Assembly: GCA_951799405.1 (NCBI GenBank) | Contig: OX637335.1 | Span: 18,170,342-18,234,341 of the forward strand | Length of the DNA: 64,000 bases | Direction: 5' to 3' | From: Agapetus fuscipes | Taxonomy: Eukaryota; Arthropoda; Insecta; Trichoptera; Glossosomatidae | Shown: piece by piece, positions 10,370 to 23,029 of the stretch | Layout of the letters: the number at the start of each line of letters is the position of its first letter | Position numbering within the stretch: position 1 is the first letter of the stretch | Position numbers and translations under genes: made by a program | Notes under the pieces: generated by a model | What the model was told of the DNA's origin: nothing | Seen by the model: the letters and a program-made list of their open reading frames with translations, nothing else | The model's database searches: none

Positions 10370-13150
10370 TATAGACCCATAACTTTTCAATCTCCAAAGC
10401 TGCATTCAGATTTATGGTACTTAAAAAAGACCTCTAACTATCCACTGTCTTTGTCTGAGCGCGCAACTTAACTCGACACTGATGCGGGTTGCCCGCGAGT
10501 CAAGGTCACAGTTTTGACTTTCACTGTTGCCCCCCGCACCCCCCCCCCTCTGCCCCTCCTTTGCCACCACCCACATCTAGAGCCTCTGCAGGTCACTCGG
10601 CCGAACGCCGGCTTATCTACCAGAATCGATATAGCAGATTATATAGATCTAGTTACAAATGCTTACTTTTATTTATGATGTTCATTGACTTACATACTTT
10701 TAATCCTGTATTACGAGGATAATACATTACGCAAATCTCATATCCAATGCGTAAATCGAAAAAGTATGGAATATACGACGGCACTTCTAGAGAGTGTTTG
10801 AGTTTATGACATTTGTTTTATTTACGCAATAGAGTTGATTTAACTCAATTTTGTACACTACAGACACTCGATCTCGATTATTTTTGCATTTTTTTAAATC
10901 TATTGTCTAAGTCGCAAAGATTAGACATTAAACATTTAAGATTCATAATGAATACATGTTCACAAACAGATACGTGTGACTTCGAGTCACTTCATTTGAT
11001 CAAAACAGATTAATTTAGAGTCTTTTATACATCTTAGATTAATTTCTCCATTGTATATTCTTTTTACTTCACAAATAAATATGGTCTAGGATATTTTCGA
11101 AAATGATAAAGATATATGAAAACACTGGAAATCAAATTCTTATCATTTCCACACTTACAATAAAATCCTAGATTACCACCTTTAGTTTTATACGAAACAA
11201 TAAATAAAATTTAAAGTCTTTCACTGCAGCTTTTGTTTGAAAAAAAAACAAACGAAAGACTTGGCTAATCTTGTATATTCTTACGTCCATTCTTGGCATG
11301 TACTTCGCTCACGACTAGCCTGACCAACGACCAGTCATCGCTGACTTCCTCTATTATCTTAATGTACCTGTGCACCTTGCTCTGTTATTTAAATGTACCT
11401 ATGCACTCTCCTATTATTTGTATGTACTTCATATTCTATTATAATAGTACACATTTTGAGCAATGAAAACTCATTTCTGTTTATGGTTTGGGTCTCTCAC
11501 GTCCACGCAAGAACAAGTTGGGCTCAAATTATGTACTAGTCGAAACAATAGGTACATACAAAAAATTTGATAATTCATGCATAAAGTTTATAGAATAAAA
11601 AAATTAACCCCAAGCAGCTATGAAAAATATAATTATGCATATTAAAATTAAAATCTTCCAAAACTAAAACTACAATAAGGTGAAATTGTTCCTTAAAATA
11701 TAAAGTGAATCGATTATAGTGTGTACAAAAATATACAGAAATATAGAGAGTGACATTTTTTTTTCATACATTTATTTCATTTCCGGAAAAATACTAGATT
11801 GACGTTTACGATTCAAAACGACAAAAACATGTTGTTTTTTTTTCACTGATAATTTTTAGTAGTATTATTTCACTGTAACATTTGCAAATTTTTAAACACC
11901 CGCATCTTAATTAGCAAAAACACACTATAAACTTTAAGCAGCATAATTATTTTGTACCAACATCATACTCAACTTCATAGTTTGAAACCTGTATGAAAAT
12001 GTATGAGAACCAAAACAGCACCTATAAGGATTTTTTTAGTTTCCAAGCATTTTTGGTAAAACGCTATGCTTGAGTTTCAAAGTTATGTTGTATACTTTGG
12101 GGCACTGATTTTTTTCATAACGTGTGTGAAATGGGGGATTTTACATCCGCAATGAGAGATAAGAACGCACCAAAGAGGTCGTAAAGTTTATAACGTAAAA
12201 CGCTGTAATGCAATTAAATTTCCTTTTTACAGGCTCATATTTGTAATTAATAAATAAAACGGCCAAAGCTGTTGAACTTGTCAAAAATATAATGTCGATA
12301 TAAAAGCCTTTAATTAACCGTTTCATTACTTTTTACTATCTGACCTGACAGATATTCCAAATTGTAATCAGTTTGATAGTGATCGTTTTATGAAATTGTT
12401 GTAAGAAAAATCTGATAAACATTAAGAAAAATTGTAATTTATCTTTTACATAATTTGAAAAGCTTTCGCAATATTTTTCCAATTTGTTTTCAGACCATAA
12501 GCCTATTGCAGATTACATAAGTATACATTTTACATAACAAAAACGCGCAAATCAATACACCCGTTGTCGAGTGATGTGTTTACCAACAAACTACATTTCA
12601 TTTCAATTTAAAAAAAAATAGAAATAGTTTTCAGAAGGGCATTCCATTAATACAACAAATATTATTCAATTAATAATGTAAAAATAAAACACAAAGTCTT
12701 TCATCACGAGTTGATTTATTTCCTCAAGCGCTTTGAAGTTATCACATCATTATCAAGAGGGCAACTCAAATACTATTCATTCCAATAAAATTCACAATCA
12801 AAAGATAGTTACAAAAATTAAACAAAAGAAGCATGAAAATGAGAAGTCTAAAAACGCTACATTGCCATTTGCTTCTCACCATATATTTTCGACTTGAATT
12901 TAACTTTATTTTTTCTCTGATGATCTCTTACTTTCTGTCGTTCATTCTATTTTGTAATTCTTTATTTCTCATACAAATATATGAGTCAGTCTACGGACGG
13001 ACAAGCCGGGTGCACTGACTAGAAATCGCTCATGTAGTCGGAGAATAAATGGAAAAAAGAGAAATCCGGAATAGCGAACAATGCGGCTGGTCGGCTGCGA
13101 CAGTTTGTGAGTTGGAAATGTTCTGCTCACTGAATTGTATGGAGAGATAA
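10370..13150. other. No gene recognised; eroded hammerhead-like trace at 12724-12770
   Basis: Mostly AT-rich unique sequence with a short C-rich patch near 10530. On the minus strand 12724-12770 reads CCTCTTGATAATGATG...CAAAGCGCTTGAGG. The CCTC/GAGG stem fits a hammerhead frame but the core is mutated. Confidence 0.35.
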
Positions 13151-13152
13151 GG

Positions 13153-13201
13153 ACAAAACGTACGGAAATAATGTATGGGACATTATTTCCATACGTTTTG
13201 T
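13153..13201. repeat. Short near-perfect hairpin
   Basis: 22-nt arms (13153-13174 and 13180-13201) with one mismatch around the 5-nt loop ATGGG. Arm sequence begins ACAAAACGTACGG. Confidence 0.85.
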
Positions 13202-13479
13202 TTCAGCTTTTGAGTAAATGAAATTTCCCTTTCTACGCCGTTTGCCAATGCATAATTTTGCGACTTAATTTGCGTGTATTTTTTGTATGTAGAAATTCCG
13301 CAATTAAGTACTTTTTCACATTAGAAAGTTAATACTTTTTTTTTCATGGAACTTTTTTTGATGTCCATACAAAATTACGACAAATGTTATAGATTGCTGT
13401 AAGATTATCATGCCGTGAAGTAAAATTGCATACTTAAATTTTACTGTTTATAATAAGAAAAGTTTAAATGTAGGGTAAA

Positions 13480-13750
13480 TTGGTATGCGGCTGACCACCC
13501 ATACTGTAAAAAATGGTTCACTTTGCCAATGTCACCCCTGTTTCAGGGAAGGACGGCAAGAGTTGCAGAGCTTATGTTTATTTGAGATTGGATTTTTATA
13601 TTGTAGGTCCACATGCGGTATGTGTTATTAAATACGAAATACGAAATTATACATGTCTGCTTGTGGGAATGCATTTAATATAAATATCTTAAATGATATA
13701 TATCTTTGCAGCTTAGATTAGATTAGATTAGATTAGATTAGATTAAATGA
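13480..13750 (+). mobile_element. LINE-tail repeat (family T), well conserved
   Basis: GGTATGCGGCTGACCACCC at the start, CACCCCTGTTTCAGGGAAGG, then a tail of TTAGATTAGATTAGATTAG repeated to 13745. Confidence 0.85.
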
Positions 13751-14439
13751 ATTTTAACAACAATGAAAAAGAAATCTAACTGAAAATAAATAAACCTACT
13801 TACGCCCATGAAGTATTTTTGAAGTATTTTTTTAGATCCAATAAATTTTGCAGCAAATCTTTGTGTCGTTTTACGAACTCAATGGATTATCAAATTTAAA
13901 AACATATTCATGTAATATACCCATTTTTTTTTAATATTATTTGTTGCGTGTACAAAACATGTTCTACAATTATTAATCAAAATTAATTAAATTACAAAGA
14001 CTGCTCTTCAAAAATTAATTAAAAATTTAATAGAGACTTTGTTGTTTTTCAAAAAAGGGGGGAGTACGCCCGTCGATGGTCAACGCCCCTAAATTGCAAA
14101 AATGCGAAATCAACTCTAGCGAGTCCTATCTAAGCATGTACTAGATCCATCATGTTCTGCGAGGTCTACATTTTAATTAATATTTCATATTACAGTAAGA
14201 TTATCTGAGAAAAAATACACGTTGTGAATTAAAAATTACATTCTGGGTTGCGTTAATCGTTACACTTACCTACATACGGATATAATCATCCGTTAATCAC
14301 TTTTATTTCATTTGAGTTTCCACAATTCGTTAATCAAACAACAACAAAAAATAAGAAAAAATGAACTCACACATAAATTGATATTTCATGAAAAAGAAAA
14401 ATACTTCAAATGATGAAAACAACAAATATTGATCTCCCA

Positions 14440-14720
14440 CCAAAGGTGTCAGAAATGATATCCCGTTTCGGTGTTTATTTCAAACCCCAAAATAAAATAT
14501 GGGCAAAGTTTACTAAAGCTTAAAACAAGAAATGAGTACCAGCTCCCGGGGCAGCTGGGAAACCTCCTCTACAACTGAAGTGGTTGGCCTAACCTGTAAA
14601 AATAAATAGGTTCAACTGGCCACATGTAACCCCTTCATAGAGAACGCGGCAATAAGTTACGCTATATGCGTAGCTTAGTTGCATTTTATGCGTTTTGCTG
14701 TAGCAAGTTCGGTTTAGTTG
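14440..14720 (+). mobile_element. SINE A body, head missing
   Basis: Starts within GGTGTCAGAAATGATATCCC and runs through CGTTTCGGTGTTTATTTC, AATAAATAGGTTC and GTAGCTTAGTTGCATTT. The tRNA-like head is absent. Confidence 0.7.
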
Positions 14721-14729
14721 CGAACATCT

Positions 14730-15285
14730 CGTTATTTTCAAATAGAATGATTTTTTTTTTTTCATATAACGTGTAATTGAAGCAGTGTAACAACTAAAGA
14801 ATTTAAATTATCTTTAAACAATGAAACAATACAGGAATAGTATACAGATTTTCAGTGCTATATATTGTCACCTTGTTGAAGGCATATGCTTGCATTTATA
14901 CATATAGCACATACATAACGTAAGACTGTATGCATTATCTTCGACATGCTTCGCAAATTTCTAGTTGCACCAATCTCGTAAGTTTAACAATGAAATGGTT
15001 GACAAACAAAAGTCCATTGTTGAGGAAAACATACCCAAGAATGGCATGTGATGACACTTGGCAAAATAATAATTCTGCTATGAAAAGTTGACTTCATTAT
15101 GTTGTTATGAAATTTACAAGGAAAAGTGTTTTTTGTTGTTGTCACAAACTTATAATTGCAAATTAATTTTTACACTTGCCGTACATGTCTACATAATAAT
15201 TAATGTAATGGTTTGAAAGTAAATATTAATGTCCGCATTTCTTTCCATCATTTTTTATCCATATTACAATTTCATCGCTGTTTCA
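14730..15285. other. No gene recognised
   Basis: AT-rich sequence, no match to other parts of the window. Confidence 0.4.
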
Positions 15286-15289
15286 GGGA

Positions 15290-15546
15290 AAGGTGACCAA
15301 AGTTGCCTGAATAAGTGACATATTAAACTAACATGGTTTCTCAGATTAATGTACATTTTTTCCTATTGTCTACGAGAGAAAACACTAAAATATTGTGAAA
15401 ATCCTGTACTTTAGAAGTTTTTCATAAGCACTTTCTTATAATTAATTTACTTTCTATGAGAAGTAACACCCAACAGAATGTTTTATTTACGATTTTTCAA
15501 ATCAGTGGATCAGCATTTATTTAGTTTGAACTTTAAGGTGGTTATT
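15290..15546 (+). mobile_element. MITE family 2 (TIR ..CCTTAAAGGT..AATAAGTG)
   Basis: Shares order and sequence with 56727-56971: CTGAATAAGTGACATATTAA near the left, CCTATTGTCTACGA in the middle, AAATCAGTGGATCAGCA and ACTTTAAGGTGG at the right. The left TIR is overlapped by a GTTTCAGGGAAAGG scrap of the LINE tail. Confidence 0.7.
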
Positions 15547-15549
15547 GTT

Positions 15550-16865
15550 CATTTGAGATTTTGAAATGTAAATAAACATGCAGAATTAGCAAGCCCAATT
15601 ATCTTTTTTTTGTTGTTTTTGTATAGACACTAGACAGGTCGTTTAGTCTGTAGATGAATGATGGACTTTTGGTACGTGGATAATACAGAACCTACTGGTC
15701 TCAAAGATCAAAGCGCCTCTAAAAATACTCATCAAAGATATGAGTTAAACGTTCGTAAAACCAAATTCCAGATTATATAAACCAAAAAAATTAAAATAAA
15801 TAATGTTAAAAATACATTTAAACGTATCTTACATTTCTTTTAAATGGTTGTGATACATCCGTAACCTAAAAATTATATTTATGACAAAAATAAAAAACAT
15901 TCAGTTTGTAAAATAAAATAACTCTTTTAATCTTTTGCCTTAAAAATTCAAATATCTCATTCTGTCATTTAAATCGTACAAAACCTCACTCATTAATGCG
16001 TTCTTTAGATTCTTATCCTGTTCTCCAAGTACAAAAAAAAACTGTTTAAACATTTTACAGAAAAATGCATCGAAACTTAAACACTCACTTGGAGCGCTAT
16101 TTTAATTTCAGTACTTTTTTTTGTAAGTTCACTTTAAACGTAATGTATTAAACTTGAGATGCTGCGTCATCACAAAGAGGCGCCGCACAACAAATGTGAA
16201 TAATTTTCATAAATAAATTGTATGGATTTGTAAGAGTGTGCGCAGATCATCTGGCCTTGATATCATTTCGCTGACCGTGATAAACCCGAAGAACAACTTT
16301 CTTAAATGCTCTCAGCACAATTTATCTTATTCACGTATTGCTACCGTATTCACGCTGAGATTATCGAAGGTAGGTGAGAAGTGTGTGCAGTGCTTTTTTA
16401 TGCATTAAAAAAAAAATACTGATCCGAATGATTTGAAAACATTTACATTTTTGACAATTAAAATGAATAAAAAATGTAATGAACTATAACTGTGTTGTAA
16501 TACCACTAAGGGTACCACAGTCTTTTTAGATTCACCCGCATTTCTATTTTTTTTTTTCTTATCCATACCTCCTTTAACTAGGAGTGTCAAACTCATTAAC
16601 GATTCAAAAATTGACGTATTTCAATATAACTTAGACACCTTAAAAGGCAAATCACAACTTGATAATGTACTAATTTTTATTTATGTTCAATACCTACAAT
16701 TTGAATATTTACGTCGCTCGGGCTGTTAGAATTATTCATGATGTGTGTTTAACAAATTTGTTCAAGAATGAATATAGCTGAAACTATAAACCAACCGAGA
16801 GAGTGTTTGAATATGAAACTAGCAGAAATTTCTACAAGATTCTTGCCGGATTGCTAAAAGCTACC
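15550..16865. other. No gene recognised
   Basis: AT-rich; a CACTCACTTGGAGCG motif near 16083 echoes the diverged repeat at 2950 and 53810. Nothing else supportable. Confidence 0.35.
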
Positions 16866-16869
16866 GGTC

Positions 16870-17105
16870 TTTCTATATGTAATCTATCTATAATCTAAAT
16901 TGCAGCTCATATTAAATGCATGCCCGCAAACACGTGTAGTTCGCACTTCCAATAATGAATGTGTACTTACAAATAAAATCCAAACCTCAAATGAACATAA
17001 ACCCTACAACTTTTGTTGACCTTCCCTCACACAGGAATGACATTGGAAAATGAACCATTTTTTACAGTATGGGTGGTCAGCCTCATACCAACCTATAAGT
17101 CAAGG
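16870..17105 (-). mobile_element. LINE-tail repeat (family T), reverse
   Basis: Reverse copy from the CTATAATCTAAATTGCAG tail to the 5' end CCTATAAGTCAAGGA, including CACACAGGAATGACATTGG for the core. Confidence 0.75.
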
Positions 17106-17107
17106 AA

Positions 17108-17260
17108 TAGGTCTTTAATAAAGGTTTATAAAGTTTTCAACCCAACGAAGAGCGTATTTGAAAATATAAATGATATAATTTTGGTGCTCCGCCCAGATTA
17201 GACCCCACGATCTTCCATTGTAGAGTCCAATGCGTTACCACTAGACTAAGGACCGGTCAA
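17108..17260 (-). mobile_element. SINE B (tRNA-Gln-like head), reverse, partial
   Basis: Reverse of GGTCCTTAGTCTAGTGGTAA (A box) with the diverged B-box region near 17200, then the AAATATAAATGATAT and GGGTTGAAAAC body. It abuts the LINE tail. Confidence 0.65.
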
Positions 17261-17597
17261 AACATAATTGAGTATCACCTGGTATCGAGTTCCAGAGTGT
17301 CATTTCATAAACAATTTGTAATGGCTTTAATGTCGAGACGCCCGGTAGAGCTTTGTGAAAAAAAACCCAAGTTGCTCCTATTGCGGCCACGGCAATCAAA
17401 GTGAAATGCTGATAATTTCTGTAATAGAACCATATCAAGAGGCCGAACAGTGTAACGCATGCCTTGGTGATCCCAAACAATAAAGTCATCATTTTTGTTG
17501 ATGGATTTGGCACTTATTTTGTCAAATTCCATGAAAAAATTCATTAAAAGACTCCAAGATTCCATTAATAAACACATAAAAAAAGTGATGCCGTTGG

Positions 17598-17770
17598 TAT
17601 ATGGCTGACCACCCATGCTGTAGAAAATGGTTCACTTTGACAATGTCGCCGCTGTTCCAGGGAAGGTCGGCAAGAGTTGTAGGATTTATAGCCATTTGAA
17701 ATTTGGTTTTTATATTGTAGGTTCACATGCGGCATGCGCAAGCGTGAACTTGTACGTGTCTGTTAGTAAA
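17598..17770 (+). mobile_element. LINE-tail repeat (family T), 3' end lost
   Basis: From ATGGCTGACCACCCATGCTG to GTACGTGTCTGTTAGTAAAA, directly followed by the LINE coding fragment at 17772. Confidence 0.7.
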
Positions 17771-17771
17771 A

Positions 17772-18050
17772 ATGCATAAATGCGTAGTAAGATGGTTTGG
17801 GCATATGGAGAGAATGAATGAGGAAAGACTGACGAAGAAAGTATATGTTGGTAGAATAGATGGATGTCGTGGTAGAGGAAGACCGAGAAAGGTATGGATG
17901 GACCAAATATCCGAAATTGCGAATGAATGGAATATCCAGAGTCATAATAAAAGAAGAGCCTGTATGAAGAAAATTATGACTCTGGAGGAAATGAAAGAAG
18001 TATGTAAGGACAGAAAGAAATGGCGGTTGATCTGTAATGTTGGCGGCTAG
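17772..18050 (+). pseudogene. LINE ORF2 C-terminus (92 codons)
   Basis: The frame begins MHKCVVRWFGHMERMNEER, continues DGCRGRGRPRKVWMDQI and ends EVCKDRKKWRLICNVGG. RWFGHxxRM followed by GRGRPRK.W is the standard C-terminal signature of non-LTR retrotransposon ORF2 proteins, lying beyond the RT domain. The stop is followed by about 100 bp and then the LINE-tail repeat at 18155. The same order occurs at 62226-62770, which ties this coding family to the family T tail. The RT and endonuclease are missing, so the copy is 5'-truncated and inactive. The first Met is only the first in frame, not a real start. Confidence 0.8.
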
Positions 18051-18154
18051 GGTTTATTAAATTGGAATTTGTTTTATTTGTAAATGGATATTTTGTATTT
18101 GGATATTATTATTTAGTGATGTATAAAATGTAATTTGTCGTGTGTGTGTGTTCC

Positions 18155-18470
18155 TTGACTTATAGGTTGGTATGCGGCTGACCACCCATGCTGTAAAAAT
18201 GGATCACTTTGCCAATGTCACCCCTGTCTCAGGGAAGGACGGCAAGAATTGCAGGGTGTATGTCCATTTGAGATTTGGTTTTTATGTTGTAGGTTCACAT
18301 GAGGCATGTGCAAGCGCGAACTTGTACGTGTCTGGTTGTGGGAACGCATGTAATGTGAATCTCCAATGTAGCATATCTTTGCAACTTAGATTAGATTAGA
18401 TTAGATTAGATGTAAATTCCCAATATTACATATCTTTGCATCTTAGATTAGATTAGATTATACATTAAAA
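18155..18470 (+). mobile_element. LINE-tail repeat (family T) in its parent LINE 3' UTR context
   Basis: CCTTGACTTATAGGTTGG, GGCTGACCACCCATGCTG, CTCAGGGAAGGACGG, GGTTCACATGAGGCATGTGC, tail (TTAGA)n. A second short tail repeat, ATATCTTTGCATCTTAGATT, follows to 18458. Confidence 0.85.
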
Positions 18471-18887
18471 GACTCGAGAAAAGTGGTTAATTCCACTTCC
18501 TTTCAGGGAATAATAAGTGCATTTTATGTGCAGCTTAGCTGCAAACTCAGATCTACAATACCTGCATTAGTTTTTTCACATCAGAACATATTATATTATC
18601 AGGCCATGAAAAATATTCGTGTGGTGACGGATCTAGATGGGCACAGGTAGTTAGTTGAGAAGTTAAAGGCAAGCAAAAAAAGAATGGCTCTAATGCTGCG
18701 TAAGTCTGCCTTCTTTACCTGTGCAAAAAATAATTTCACGCGTCCCAATGGAGTAGTGGAAATTGCCGGATAAGTACTGCTAATTTATCATATTTCTGCA
18801 AACTTACACTTTGAATAATATAGTTACAATAAACAATAAAAAAATCTACTGCTAAAATTATTTGATCATACCCTAAAAATCACAACG

Positions 18888-19142
18888 CAACTAAGTTACA
18901 CAATTAGTGCAACTTCTTGCCTCGTTATCTCCTAAAGGTTTTGCGTAGGGGGTTCCCAGCTCCTGAGGGGGCTAGTGCTCATTTCTTGTGAAGGCTGAGT
19001 ACACATTGCTGGTATTTTATTTTGAGTTTTGAAATAAACACCAAAACGGGAAATAATTTCTGAGACACCCTCCTTGGGATTGGAAACCTTGCTCTCGGCA
19101 TGGAATGCAAGCACTCTACCAACTGAGCTATCGACCGGGACT
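18888..19142 (-). mobile_element. SINE A, reverse
   Basis: Reverse copy: head GGTCGATAGCTCAGTTGGTA (A box); the body includes GGTGTTTATTTCAAAACTCA and GTAACTTAGTTGCGTTG at the 3' end. Confidence 0.75.
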
Positions 19143-19604
19143 TCAATTATCTTTTTGCCATACGTAAAAAAACTGGTTGAATCAAAAATTGAGTGGAGAT
19201 TTCACTGCGCACTCTAGCTTGCTTTTGTTTCGACATGATGCTAATCAATAGCAATAAATAGAGTCGGAATTAAATTGTAGCTGCCCCTTCCTGGCTCGGT
19301 CGTTTTCTAGATGATTCATAGAGGTGCGCTTACAGTTGCCTTGGCCTGGAAGCAATAGCAATGTCCACTGAAGGCGAAAGCGGTCTGTGATAAGGAAATC
19401 AGGTCGCGGGTCGAAAAAATGTTAATGATACACATTGAGGTGATGCCACCTGAATCAGCGGCACAGAGCAAGAAACTAAACAACAAATAATGTGTTATTA
19501 ACTTGCTGACTACCAGAAACGATCTATTTTTTGTGTATCGTGTCAAAAAATATTTATGCGACTATAATCTATACCTTTGTTGCAAAGATATAGTAATATT
19601 AAAA

Positions 19605-19790
19605 ATATATATTAAATGCATGCCCACAAACATGCCCGCTTATAAATACTCACTCACAAGTTAAAATCCAGATCTCAAATAAACATAAGCCCTGCAGCTT
19701 TTTTCGACCTTCCCTGAAACAGGAGTGACATTGTCAACGTGAACCATTTTTTACAGCCTCATACCAACCTATGAGTCAAGGGAGAGCTAG
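19605..19790 (-). mobile_element. LINE-tail repeat (family T), reverse
   Basis: Reverse of the GGGCATGCATTTAATAT ... GGGAAGGTCG ... TGACTCATAGGTTGG order; ends at CCTATGAGTCAAGGG. Confidence 0.75.
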
Positions 19791-19799
19791 AGAGAAAAC

Positions 19800-21315
19800 T
19801 TTTAAATTGTTAACAACATTATATGGATGAGATAATATCCCGTCTTTTAAAAGTATCTTCATTTGCTTTTTAAATTATATTTGTCATCTTCTATTCTCTT
19901 CTGGATGTGTTAACTCTTTTATTTTTTTTTTCACGATTTTTGATCTTGAGGAACACGAATTTATTGCTTTTCCAACATCTGCACAAAATCGTCCACCCAT
20001 CTTTTCATGGTATTTCTACACTTATTTTGATCTCTTACTGAGAATTCTTACAGTTCAACTGCAATCTTTTTATCTTGACACATGACCATACAGTCACCAT
20101 TTTACCTTGAAGATTTTAGAAACAATGGTGATGACTTTCGTCGTGGAAAATGTTTGTCAAGTAGATACTCTTTTTGAATATTTTATGCACATACATTTGA
20201 ATCAATATCATTCACATTCTGACATAAATCTACACCGATTGAAATAAATTGACCTCAAAATAAGTTTATAGTTGAAAAAAGTGAAGAAAATCAATTACAT
20301 ACAATGTTTGGTATGACAAATTGACAGATTTTCTAAATGTAGAAAGAATGGTTATTTTCATAACATATCTAGCAGTATGATAGGTTAACAATTTTTTTGT
20401 AGTGGCGACAGACAAAGGGTTAACATCGCAGCTTCATCTCTACAAATACAAAATGCGAAGCAATCAAAATTTAGACTAGCGATTAAAAGAAAAACATCAA
20501 AGAATAATTACACTAAAAAAATATAGGCATACATTTATAATATTCAAATTCCTCCATGCTGCCATTTGAAGTACCCAAATGGCGTCTAATTTTTTAAGAC
20601 CAAGTAGTACGGGCGGTTCAAAAAACGGAAAAATCCACTTCTGATTGTCGATTTATTTACATAATTATCGGCCGCGAAGCATTTTATCTAAAATTTTATA
20701 CATCAACCCAATTTCACATGGGATCGAGCCCATAAAACGTGAACGGAGAAATCTCTTAACTACCGGTTCGATTAGACGAAAAACAATATTAACATGAAAT
20801 GTAACGTGTCAAAAAAAAAAACACTTCGAATTCTCGACCAAAATACAAGTTTATAAATTATCACTGGCCCTTTTCTCTTTGTACTGCACAATTATACATT
20901 TTTAATTTTTTTCCGTTCGCATAAAACGTGCACATTAATAAAGAGATATTAAATGTTTTTTGTATTCAATTTCGATTTTTTTTACTGTATCTATTTCGAC
21001 TGAAAAAAGATCTTTGTACCGTTGTAATAAATGTGTAATTAATGAAGCATTATTTTTTATCTCAATAAAAAAGGAATTTGGAATGTTTCAAATATAACTT
21101 GATTACTAAATTACGTAGAATCTAAACAACTTTCAACGCTACGATATGAAAACTATAAGGCTAAAATACAGAGCGTCCCAGAATATATCAACGCATTGGT
21201 AATGAAGAAACCTGAAATAATTTTGGAAATGAGGTCCTCACGTGAATTGGCACAGGCAAGTCACCCGGCCGGGTTGCTAAGGAAAAGGCATACAAATGTT
21301 ATGTTATTGGTTCCT
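19800..21315. other. No gene recognised
   Basis: AT-rich, no coding signature and no repeat shared with the rest of the window that I could establish. Confidence 0.4.
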
Positions 21316-21319
21316 TGGC

Positions 21320-21515
21320 TAATAGGTTGGTATGAAGCTTACCCCCATGTGGCAGGAATTGCAATATTTATGTTCATGTAAAGTTTGGTTTATTTTGTAT
21401 GGACACATGCAACATGTGCAAGCGAGAACTTGCATGCACCTGCTTGTGGGCATGTATTTAATATGAGCCTTAAATTTCAACATATCTCTGCAACTTAGAT
21501 GATACATTATAGAAT
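21320..21515 (+). mobile_element. LINE-tail repeat (family T), diverged
   Basis: TAATAGGTTGGTATGAAGCT, GGACACATGCAACATGTGC, GGGCATGTATTTAATATGAG, AACTTAGATGATACATTATAG. The central core is deleted. Confidence 0.65.
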
Positions 21516-21681
21516 GTCATTGTTACTAAAAATTGTATACCTAAACATTTTAGATTCTCTACGATCATAATCAAAAACATGTGAGTTCGCGTTTACACAA
21601 ATACAAATGACCTAATACAGGCCATAGCGAGCTGGGTCGTCTCTACAAAAAGTGGCAATTTCTAAGCGAAAAACACAACTA

Positions 21682-22174
21682 AAACGCAACTAAGCTACAC
21701 ATATAGTATAACTTCTTGCCTGCGTTATCCCGAAGGGGCTGCATGTGGCGCTTCGGGACCTATTTATTTTTACAGGTAAGGGGGCTGGCCTCACAACAAC
21801 CACTTTCAGTTGAAGTGGGGGTTTCCCAGCTCCCGGGGGGGCTGGTTCTCATTTCTTGTGAAGGCTGAGTAAACCTTTGAGATCGAACCCTTGCTCTCGG
21901 CATGGAATGCAAGCATTCTACCAATTGAGCTATCGACCTTTTTACGAGCTTGATCGTCGTCGCTACAAAGCGCCAATTCTCAAGCAAGACCTAGTTGCTG
22001 TAAGCTGGATGGACCTTTGGTGACCGGTCATTGGTAAAGGTTTTATGAATTTTTCAAACCAGCGAAGAGCAAATTTGAAAATATAAATGGTATATTTTTT
22101 GTGCTCCGCCGGGAATCGAACCCATAACCTTCCCATTCAGAGTCCGAAGTGTTACCACTGAACTACGGACCGGT
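21682..22174 (-). mobile_element. Composite SINE B+A (two tRNA-like heads), reverse
   Basis: Read on the minus strand. A tRNA-Gln-like head (22174-22110: GGTCCGTAGTTCAGTGGTAA, B box GGTTCGATTCCC) is followed by a body with CAAATTTGCTCTTCGC and CAAGCAAGACC-type blocks. At CAAGCTCGTAAAAAGGTCGA (about 21940) it passes straight into the SINE A head (TAGCTCAATTGGTAGAA, B-box GGGTTCGATCTC) and the SINE A body ending GTAGCTTAGTTGCG. The same junction occurs at 39799 and 47505, so this is a dimeric SINE subfamily rather than chance juxtaposition. Confidence 0.8.
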
Positions 22175-22339
22175 CAAATCGGAAAAATGATTTCAAAAAC
22201 AAAAATAAAAGAAGAAGAAAACGTGTACTTGATTGTAATCATTGACCGACCGGAAGATCAAAGCGTAATGTATTCCAGGGACGTGCCGGGTAATTTTCGC
22301 GCCGCGAAGGTCGGCTAGGCAGTGGCCCGGGGCGCCACA

Positions 22340-22380
22340 TCTCTCTATACTACTACTACTACTACTACTGCCACAAGTCA
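22340..22380. repeat. (TAC)n microsatellite
   Basis: About eight TAC/CTA units in a GC-richer patch (22260-22440). Confidence 0.8.
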
Positions 22381-22654
22381 CTACTCTGCTCCACCCGCTC
22401 TTTCCCCGCCGCTCTTTCTCCGCTGACACACTGACTCGCTTTCCAGGCCAGACGCGAGCGTGACCAACATTGCCTTATAAATGTATTATCCGAACGACAG
22501 GGTGAACCGCAAATGCGAAATGGATTTTTAATCATTTAAAAATGATGTAATTTTTGTAATGTATGCATATTTATTGTGATAAAATCAACACCTTTAAAGT
22601 AATACTAAATAAGTGATTTATTAAGCTAATTATGTCTTTTAATTATGAATTTGA

Positions 22655-22770
22655 TACAAGAGCAAATTTGAAAATATAAATGGTATTATTTTGTGCTCCG
22701 CCGGGATTCGAACCCATAACCTTCCCATTCAGAGTCCGCAGTGTTACCACTGAGCTACGGACCGGCAGAT
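22655..22770 (-). mobile_element. SINE B head and short body, reverse
   Basis: Reverse of GGTCCGTAGCTCAGTGGTAA and GGTTCGAATCCCGGCGGAGC, truncated after TTTTCAAATTTGCTC. Confidence 0.75.
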
Positions 22771-23029
22771 TATTAAGTTAGTATTTTTATAACGAAGATA
22801 AAGATTGTTATTATTTATTATAGACTAACAAATCTTGTGACCGCACTGTGAAATCTGTAGTTTCTTGTATTTTCAAGTTGTTCGCGCTAATACATTTGCA
22901 CCGTTGTATGTATAAATATGCATTGGCTCACTAACGCGGTCATTACCCATGTGAGCTGGCGCGAGCGGGACGCCCAATGCCATTATAAATCTGCTGTGTG
23001 AGACGGCGATACTCTAGATGAGAATGTGT

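Noticed and set aside
17241..17616. Hydrophobic ORFs of 90-103 codons (minus strand)
   Set aside because: Overlap SINE B and LINE-tail sequence at their ends, no homology recognised, the two overlapping frames look equally arbitrary.
18400..18460. Telomeric repeat (TTAGG)n
   Set aside because: The tails are TTAGATTAGA, attached to each LINE-tail copy, not TTAGG.
20130..20165. Further hammerhead-like motif (GGTGATGACTTTCGTCG)
   Set aside because: The core cytosine is lost, stem II does not pair well and no stem I is present.
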